A stretch of DNA of 16,468 nucleotides from the NCBI GenBank assembly GCA_030630905.1, contig DAOVMB010000007.1, positions 1 through 16,468 of the forward strand, written 5' to 3'. Below the pieces are notes generated by a model, which saw only the letters and a list, made by a program, of their open reading frames with translations, was not told the DNA's origin and ran no database searches. The position numbers were made by a program, and so were the translations under genes. The stretch is from Sedimentisphaerales bacterium (GTDB lineage Bacteria; Planctomycetota; Phycisphaerae; Sedimentisphaerales; Anaerobacaceae). Of the stretch, positions 5,715 to 13,600 are shown in pieces; positions within the stretch are counted from its first letter, which is position 1, and the number at the start of each line of letters is the position of its first letter.

Positions 5715-5741
5715 AGCAGCGTGCTGCTCTGCCACCTGTGG
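5715..5741. promoter_or_regulatory. Tandem dyads just downstream of the predicted start
   Basis: AGCAGC-GT-GCTGCT (5715-5728) and CCAC-CT-GTGG (5732-5741) lie within the first 40 nt of the predicted leader of the ferritin-like gene. The position suits either an operator or leader RNA hairpins. No known operator is recognised. Confidence 0.35.
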
Positions 5742-5804
5742 TCTTAGGAATTGTAATTTCGCACTTGATTATGAAAGAATAAGGCTTTTTGGGAAGGTGG
5801 AATA

Positions 5805-6293
5805 ATGGAGACTAAATTTAACGTCTTTGAGGTTCTCCAAATAGCCGAAAAGATCGAGCACAATGGCGCTAAATTCTACCTCAAAACGGCGGAGCTATTC
5901 GATGACATGGAAGTTCGCGATACCTGCTACAAACTGGCCACATGGAAAGCCAGGCACGAAAAGATTCTCGCGCAGAGGCGAAAACGGTTTTCCGAACAGA
6001 CCGGCGAATTCGGAACTTTCGATCCTAATAATTATGTATTGTCCAATCCCCATGTAATGGCGGGGCTTGCCGTGTTTGCGACTACGCCGGGCTCTCTAAA
6101 AGGGCCGCCCGACCGTGAAAACAGGAAGGAAATATTTAAGGATGCTATCAGGCGGTCAAAGGAAGCTATTTTCTTCTATCGCGGATTGAAGGACTTCGCC
6201 CGTGACCCGGCCAGCGAAGAAACCATCGACAAGATTATCAAAGAAGAGAACCGTCACATCCGCCTGCTTAACGAAGAATTACAGCAGCAGTAA
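5805..6293 (+). CDS. Ferritin-like / rubrerythrin-type protein
   Basis: 162 residues, all within a four-helix ferritin-like fold. The ATG follows GGAAGGTGG, a strong ribosome site. Candidate iron ligands are Glu18 in helix 1 (AEKIEHNGAKFY), His51 in helix 2 (KARHEKIL), Glu120 in helix 3 (SKEAIFFY) and Glu148/His151 in helix 4 (EENRHIRLL). Rubrerythrin-type proteins use this site to reduce peroxide or handle iron. The Glu normally found three residues before the helix-2 His is Lys48 here, so the di-iron centre may be modified. No C-terminal rubredoxin domain is present. It is a stand-alone gene convergent with the RNase HII-like gene. The fold is fairly sure; iron binding and activity are less so. 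Confidence 0.8.
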   Translation: METKFNVFEVLQIAEKIEHNGAKFYLKTAELFDDMEVRDTCYKLATWKARHEKILAQRRKRFSEQTGEFGTFDPNNYVLSNPHVMAGLAVFATTPGSLKGPPDRENRKEIFKDAIRRSKEAIFFYRGLKDFARDPASEETIDKIIKEENRHIRLLNEELQQQ

Positions 6294-6382
6294 TCGTCCA
6301 GTCACTATGTCATTTCTGCCCGTCGAAAGACACATGAAATCTACAATTCATTACATTGTTTTATGCCGCACCTTGGTCGTTA

Positions 6383-7342
6383 TCAACGAGAGCGAATCAA
6401 CTGATCGCTGTCGAACCGAACGTGTGGGAGACTGGTTTTTAAATCCTCGATAAAACGCAAACCGTCCTTCCAGTATCCTGCTGTCGGTTTCAAGTCCGCA
6501 CTCAAGCCGGCAAAATAACGGTTGATACTGCCGATAAGAAGCTCCCTGAGATATTTGCTAACCATTGACGCCAGCGAAACCGGCAAAAATCGCCCGTCGG
6601 CGCCGACTACAAAATGCACGCGCATCGCTTTGCCGCCGGCCTGCAATTCATAGCTGCTGGTCGCCTGGCTCTCGCGGAGAATCTTCAATTCCATATCGCC
6701 GAACATCCGCTGCAGGTTCTTACGATAGTGAACCCGCCCGCCCTGCCGGTCGACGATGACTTGCAAATCGTCACCTGCAAAGTTGTCATAAGCAACCTTG
6801 ATGAGGCTGCACGTAGCACTGAAAAGAACATTCGCTTTGTTCTTCACGGCAGCCACCATTTTATTATAGTATGCAACGTCCAGACAGCAGCTTTTCAGAT
6901 CGAGCAACTCGATACCGTTTGAGGCCAGGTCATCGGCCAGCACCGCCGAGGCAATTTCCTTATCAGCCGTATCAATCGAAAGAGAATAATCCCCGATATC
7001 CTGATACCAGGGATAGTCACTTAACCGCTCAAGGCAGCTCGGACATAATAGTTCTAAAAGTTCGGTCAACGTCGCCGGCTCTTTATTAAGGCATTTCAAT
7101 GCCGTCAGAACCGTCCGCTCCAGATGTTTGATCCCGATTGACTTACTGTAAGCCTTTTTGCTGTCGGCAATGAGCAATCTGCCTGCAAGCCGTTTTCGCC
7201 TGTCGCTGACGCTTTTACTTAAAATCTGCCACAAGTCGGATGCCAGAAGATTATGCGGAACCGAAAAAATGCTCGATGATACGACCAATGGCCCAAGGAT
7301 CGGTCCATAACCAGCCTCATCAATTCCTACTAAAATAACCAT
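6383..7342 (-). CDS. RNase HII-like protein with GYG motif and internal insertion
   Basis: 319 residues, against about 200 for typical RNase HII, which nicks DNA at embedded ribonucleotides. The N-terminus GIDEAGYGPILGPLV (6-20) matches the family motif GIDEAGRGPLAGPV with Asp8 and Glu9. DSKKAYS (60-66) corresponds to DSKKLS. VDRQGG (Asp198) and GADGRFLPVSLASMVSKYLRE (about 247-267, with Asp249) match the remaining catalytic aspartates and the family's S..AS...K..R helix. The Arg of the GRG substrate-sensing motif is Tyr12. About 100 extra residues lie between roughly 75 and 180. Start chosen at 7342, with GGAG about 10 nt upstream. All four acidic residues seem present, so activity is plausible, but specificity may differ from standard RNase HII. 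Confidence 0.85.
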   Translation of the reverse strand: MVILVGIDEAGYGPILGPLVVSSSIFSVPHNLLASDLWQILSKSVSDRRKRLAGRLLIADSKKAYSKSIGIKHLERTVLTALKCLNKEPATLTELLELLCPSCLERLSDYPWYQDIGDYSLSIDTADKEIASAVLADDLASNGIELLDLKSCCLDVAYYNKMVAAVKNKANVLFSATCSLIKVAYDNFAGDDLQVIVDRQGGRVHYRKNLQRMFGDMELKILRESQATSSYELQAGGKAMRVHFVVGADGRFLPVSLASMVSKYLRELLIGSINRYFAGLSADLKPTAGYWKDGLRFIEDLKTSLPHVRFDSDQLIRSR

Positions 7343-7353
7343 CCTTGTGACTC

Positions 7354-7378
7354 CGCCGTAAGGCGTCCCCTACGGGAC
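7354..7378. repeat. Adjacent small hairpins before the RNase HII-like gene
   Basis: CGCC-GTAA-GGCG (7354-7365) is followed directly, sharing one G, by GTCCC-CTAC-GGGAC (7365-7378). They lie 12-36 bp upstream of the RNase HII-like start codon. They may fold in its leader near the GGAG ribosome site, or be a short intergenic repeat. Only this one copy is seen here. Confidence 0.4.
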
Positions 7379-7506
7379 TTCCATTCATATCCAAAGCTAC
7401 AAACCATTGATCCTGACTTAAAATTGTAGTCTCTCTCGCTGCCGAATCAATATTATTGTTAATTTTATGCTTAGTAGCCTGTCAAATTTGATTTGATAAT
7501 CTTGAA

Positions 7507-7589
7507 GGGTGGCAGCCTCAAGCGAAGCTTGGGGATGGCTTCTGATGTCTTGACCATCCCCAAAGCCTTCGGCTTTGAGGCTGCCACCC
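7507..7589 (+). repeat. Cloverleaf-forming palindromic repeat, copy B
   Basis: 83 bp with no unpaired junction bases. The outer stem is GGGTGGCAGCCTC (7507-7519) with GAGGCTGCCACCC (7577-7589), 13 bp. Hairpin 1 is AAGC-GAA-GCTT (7520-7530). The central hairpin is GGGGATGG (7531-7538) with CCATCCCC (7554-7561) around 15 nt. Hairpin 3 is AAAGCC-TTC-GGCTTT (7562-7576). It matches copy A in inverted orientation. It lies between the end of the giant gene and the start of the RNase HII-like gene. No T-run follows on either strand, so it is not a standard terminator. Confidence 0.92.
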
Positions 7590-7653
7590 AATCACAAGCA
7601 GACAATTTACAAATTAATATTTGATAAACTATTAGTCCGTGAAGATAGAGTTT

Positions 7654-10600
7654 TCAAAGCTCGCCCGGGGAGGGAGTGGCTGGATACCAGCTTTCGGATT
7701 GACCCAAAGTGGCCGGGTGAGTGAGTGGATCATTAATCGCAAGCGAGCTGCCGTTACCGTCGGTTGCGGGATACCATGTGTCGCTGTACTCGAATCGCAA
7801 GATAGCAACATCCAGAGGCAATGGAAGGCTCAGAACAATCCTTTCGCCGCCGTTGCTCAGGTTGCCGGAATATTCGCCCGCCACGTTGATACCCGTACCG
7901 TAGGTCGAACGGAAGGCCGTGAGATTTCTGACAACCACAATATATCGATCCGGATCGAGCAGCATCTGACCAAAGGTAAAGTCAATCCCATCGCTCAAGC
8001 GAACGCCGGTAAGATTTAGAGCTGTCTCGCCGACATTATACAGCTCGATGTAGTCGAAATTGCTGCCGGAAGACGCATGGTACATCAACTCGGTTACACG
8101 TAGGCCGTCCAGAAGCGCCAAGGCATTGGCATAAGGAAAATCATCGGTTGTCGTTGTGATAACTCCGTTAAGCTCGGCACTGATGAGCATGTCGGCACTG
8201 GTTCGTGATGTGTTCATCCCATGAATGGCAAGCACGTTGTCACCCAGCTTAAGATCGCCGATGGATTCGGAGATATCTATCTCCTCGAAGCCTACGGCGA
8301 GCGAATCCGGGTGGCTGGAGCTTGCATGCGAATCCCAAGCCGGAATCTCGTCAAAATTACGTCTGGCTACTTCAATTCCGTTCAGATAGGCGACAAAGCC
8401 GTCATCGTACCGTACCTTCAAGGTCAGCCCGCTTAGTCCGCTTACATCATCTATTCCGACGGTGAATGGTATACGGATATAACAGGTAGCGTTCGTAGCA
8501 TACATTTGTTCCTGCAAATCAATGCTGAGGAGGTCTTGATAACCGAATGTTCTTTCGAAGCCGACTCCGCCGGGACTGCCTGTGCAGGGCTCCCATGCCG
8601 AATCGTCAAAATGGATTTCCGTCTTCCATTCCTGGCCGATATCTTCGGTTGGAACCAGCACTCGCTTATCAGCATCCTCAGGTACAATAGTGGTCAATAT
8701 CTCCATAGCCGGCCCGAACAATGGATTGGCAATGCCAGGGGTCGGCAGTTCCAGGAACGCAAAATCATCACTGCCATCGGGCGCCCGGCCGTACGAGACG
8801 TCGGTGGTCTGCGGCCCGTAGAGAACCTTGTCGATCTTGTTGAGCCCGGCATCGAACAGGCCGATCATTTCATTGTCGGATGAGAGCCTGAAATCCACGT
8901 GACCGGGCCGATTGCGGTCATCCGCCCTGAACACGGCGAAACCCTCGCCGGTAATGAAACTCAGCGGGCCGAGTGGATATTTATCAGGCTGAGTGACGGG
9001 ATTGTCGGTCAGGAACAAGCCGGTCAAATCAACCGGGGAAGTCTCAGGATTATACAACTCAATAAAATCATCCTCGAACAGCACAAGGCCATCGGCAAGC
9101 CATTCGTTTATCCTGATTGCATCTTGATTGCCAAGCGGCTGAGCGATATTGGCCCGGCCAAAGGTCGGCACAGTCAATGTCCACCGGCCATCGTATCCGA
9201 TTCTGCCGATGGACAGGTCAGGCAACTGCAGGCCGAACTCGACCGAATCGAGCAGCAGACCGCTGGCATTATAGAGATAGATACCCTCACCATCTCCGTT
9301 GAGGGCGAAGCCCAAATGTATGCCGGAACTGGTCGTATCGGAATCGGCGTAGAGTCTGAGGTATTCGCCAGCTCTGATGGAGGTCCCTGCCGGCAATACA
9401 AATTTCCTCGGATCGTCCGGATTGTCCGTAATGCTCACGCCGGATAGACTAAGTGAGGCTGGGCCATCATAATACAGCTCTATCATGTCGGGGAAGCTCC
9501 CGCCCCTGTCGATTGTCGTGCTGTTAATCGCCAGCACTTCGTTGATTAACAAACTTGAATAAGATGTGTCGATGGTCCATGTGCGCGAGACGGTCGGCTC
9601 ATCTTCGCTTTGCCAGAAGCCGGCTGAGTTCCTGCCGATAGCGTAAACGGTATAAGTCTGGCCGTTGAGAAGGTTGTTCAGCACGATGGGCACATCCACC
9701 GTCAGTTCTTCGCTCCATGGCTTGCTGTTGAGGCTATATTTGTAATGCGTAATGCCAGGCCCACCAACGATGAGCGTAGCATCCGTACGATATGTGATCT
9801 CATCAGGCTCGCCGCAGATCGCCGCTCCGGCCGGTACGTAGGCGCCCATATCCAGGCCGCAAGGCCCTGTGCCGATGGCCGGCGAACCGGCTTTGAGGCG
9901 GAAGTCCGTGCCGGCATCGACAAAAACCGGGTCGGCGTTAATATTGCCAACGCCATAAGAGTGCCACTGGGCCGGAAGGATCGAATTGTTAACCGCCAGG
10001 ATCGACATCTCGTCAATGCCTTCGAGAGTTAGAGGGGTGTTCCGGAATATGTTGCCGTCCACGTATGCGCCCTGGCCGGGACGCCTGCCAGGAAGGCCAA
10101 GCTCGAAATATATCCCGGCACCGGATGTGTTGCAGACCGTGTTGTTTACAAATGTGAGAAAGGCCTCATTCTTAACCTGGGCGACGTGATCGACGTTGTA
10201 GAAGATATTGCGGACCATTACGTAGTGTTTTGCGGCTCCGGCGGAAATTACATTCGATTCGCCGGAGGCTCGATTAAGTTCGTCCTTGATGTAATTCATA
10301 AAGAGGTTGCCTTCGATATGGGCATCGCACTCGAGATCGAGCGCATCATCCCCACCGCCCATGAAGATATTGTTCATAATCTGTGGAATAGGATCCGGAC
10401 GTGACTTTCCATCGAAGTCGATTGCATCATTGTGGCCGGGAGTGGTCCCGAAAACATTATTCTCGATTATAAACCGGCCGCCGGCGGCTATGCCGCTGCC
10501 CCAAATATGCTCGGTCCGGTTGTCCGTGGGCGTTTGTCCCGCGGCACAGGTATCGGTGAAGATCGAGTTGCGCACTATCAGCGAAGAATCTCTGAAGATG

Positions 10601-13600
10601 ATACGTTGAAGGGTCGTGTTATCGAGTGTAACATGGTCGAGCAAAAGATTGGAGTTTTCCAGACCGATCATGCCGTTATTCGTTCGCCCATACTCGGTAA
10701 TCGCATAGCTGATGCGGTTGTCCTGCATTGTATCGATAAATTGAAGACCGTCCCACGTGCCGCCCGCTTCGGGTGTACGAGTGAATCGAATCAGTTCGTA
10801 CTCTGTGCCCTCGGCGATAAGACGGCCCTTGATATTCATCTTTGCATCCGGATCGAAAAATACTGTTGTGCCGGGCAGAATAGTCAAAACAGCGCCCGTC
10901 GGTACGGTCAGCTCGCCGGTGACACGGTAGGGGCCTTCCTGTGGTGTCCAGACGGTATCTTCTCCGAGCGAACCTTCCGGCAGGTCAATCTGTGCTCTCT
11001 CGAACCATGTGTAACCCTGATCGGTGACGGTCAAATCCGGGTCCGGATCGGCGGCGGGATCACCCGTGTTAATACACGGTGACGTCTCGGCAAGCCGGTA
11101 GTCGTGATTTGCCTGATCGACAAACATCGGGCCGGCGTTTAGGTTGCCGGTGCCCGGCCACGGCTCGCCAAAGATATCGGAGTAGTTTATATAGATATCG
11201 GATTCGAGGTACGGACTCTGGACATCGACCGGGTCGGTGGCGTCGATTATCGAGTTGGTTACGTTGTAAATAATGGTGCCGCTTGTGACGCCGTACTTGT
11301 TGTGGGACTGAATGCCGACGTCACGGTGTCCGGCAGCTTTCGCAGTTACAATCGTTGTGTGGTCGATATTGACGATAGCTGTGGCGCCTTCGAGCGCCTT
11401 GGTTGCGATGGTAGCTATTGTCGGATCTTCGGGCGCCTTGTTATTCTCAACAATAAGGCAATAATTTATGTCCACTTCGCCGCCGTATATGCTGATGCCT
11501 TTGTCCTTGCAGTCGCGGACGATGAAATCCCGGATCGTGATTTCGGAGCCGAGGGTGTCGATGCCGTCATCGTCAATGTTAGCGGCCACGCCGTTGGTTA
11601 ATGTGCACTGCTGCCTGGACTGCTGGCCGTGGATGTAGATGCCGTCGGCATCGTCGTTGGCGTGCATATCCGTTATCCAACTATTCTCGAAAAGCAGTGC
11701 CGTGCCGGAGATTTCCGGTCCCATCACAGAGCGTGCAAATAAGCAATTCCGGAATGACAGATCGCAGCCGGAGGTGATATGCCCGATTTTGCCTGCGTTA
11801 TCCGTCAGCGAGCAGTATTCGAAGATGAACACCGAGCCCGATGCCCGGATGGTGGGGCCGGAATTCGAGTGACCGACCCTCGGTGAGTGTCCGGCCTGGG
11901 TGATGTTTGTGTAGAGGAAAGTTGACGGTGCCGCATTGGCGTGGTGCAGTTCGCCCCAGTTTCTGCCGGGTGAATATCCTGTGATGGTCACGGGCGAGGC
12001 GGCCGTGCCGAGCGACTGGATGGACCCGGCTACGTCAATATCTGTGCCGTTGCTGCCGGAGGATACTCCGTCGATGAGCACGAGTGTCCCGGGATTGAGC
12101 GTCAGCACCGCCTCGTTGGAAATCGTGAAATCACCGCCGGTGATATGGTAAATACCGCTCCACGTCTGTGATCCGGCCAGATTGCCCGATACCGTCTGAG
12201 TCGGTTCGCCGCTCCAGTCGGCCAGGACCTTACTTGTGTTCAGATCGTTGACCTCGACGTTCAGGGTGAAATCGCCGATGCCGTTAAAGTTGACCAGCGC
12301 GCTGCCGAGGCCGTTATACAGAGTGACCCGGTCGGTGGAAAGGCTGATGTTTGGATTGTCGGTGACCGAAAGTCTTGCCTCGGCGTCCCAGAGATTGCGA
12401 TTGATTGTGCCGTCTTCGTTCAAAAGCTCCACGCGCACAAGGACGGGTATGCCGGGCAGATAACTGTCGCGAACGATGAGGTTTGGGGTGATATTTTCCG
12501 TTTGCGTAGGGACCCAGTCGGTGCCGCCGCTGTTATCGGGAAAATCATTGGTCGAGCCGGTGTTGTACCAGATGTCGATATACTCCTGATCCACTTCTTT
12601 GCCCGTGCCTTCGGGAGCGTCGAATGCCTGGACGATAATTCGATTGATACCGGGATTGAGGAATATGTCCCGGATGGACCATGTGCCGTTTTTCTGTGAG
12701 AAGTCGGATTCGGCGACTAATCGACCGTTCACAAGCACAGAGCGTGTTTCGATTGCATTGACTGTACCTTCAAGGTTGATTGCCGGTATGTTAATGCGAC
12801 CGAATCCATTGACCACGGGAAGGTTGCTGTTGATGGTTAACTGCTGTGGAATCTGTGGTTCATCGTCGCTGTTGGGATAACCTCCGTACAGAATGCTGTT
12901 TCTGCGGTCGATGACAAACTGCTTAATCCCTCGCTGACCCTCTATTTCCGAACTCGGCGCCCAGTCGCCGAGAAGCCGGTCAAGTAGCGGAAAAATATTC
13001 TCCGGTGCAAAGACCGTCTCGGCCAGGTCTTTGTACTGGCGATAGTAAAGCCGGATGACATCCGGGTGACCAAGCAGCCGTTCAAGGCCATCCACGCCCG
13101 CATAGACGAAAATGTCACGCTGAGGTTGGTAGTCATGGTCGCCCTGGCCGAGCAGGGTGTCGAGATCGTGCCCTATAAGCCAGAACCGCGGGTCTTTGAC
13201 GCCGCGATGCATCGCGCAATCGTCACCTGTCCCGGATGTAAGGCCGCCTTCCCGGTTGCCCACCAGCGCATCGACGGCCAGAAATCGCATCCATTTCTCA
13301 AGATTGACGACCTGGCCGACCTCGGCAACAAAGCGGTCATCCGTAATGTTATCGTTATTGAGTTTATCGATAAGGCTGAACAGGTCCGACCAGTCGTCCT
13401 CCGACTCGTTTGTTTTCTTAATGTAGTTGTTTCGGTAATCGTCGGGATTCGGAGTTTGACCTGCGCTTTCTTTATAGTCAAGGTCGGCAATAGTCCGGGG
13501 ATGAGAGCCGTCTTCGTAGTAGGTGCAGCGATAGAGGTTGCCGGCATCATCGTCCGGGAAATGGTTTTTGGCCCAGTCGCTGTCGAGCACCTCTATAGCT

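Noticed and set aside
7507..7589. Repeat copy B as terminator of the giant gene
   Set aside because: Neither strand has a T-run after the outer stem, and copy A sits between divergent genes where no terminator is needed.
8899..9447. Plus-strand open frame of 182 codons inside the giant gene
   Set aside because: It lies antisense to the strongly supported minus-strand giant gene, shows no domain or ribosome site, and reads as a frame shadow of GC-rich coding sequence. The same holds for the frames at 10432-11082, 13066-13779, 13780-14271 and 14395-15030.
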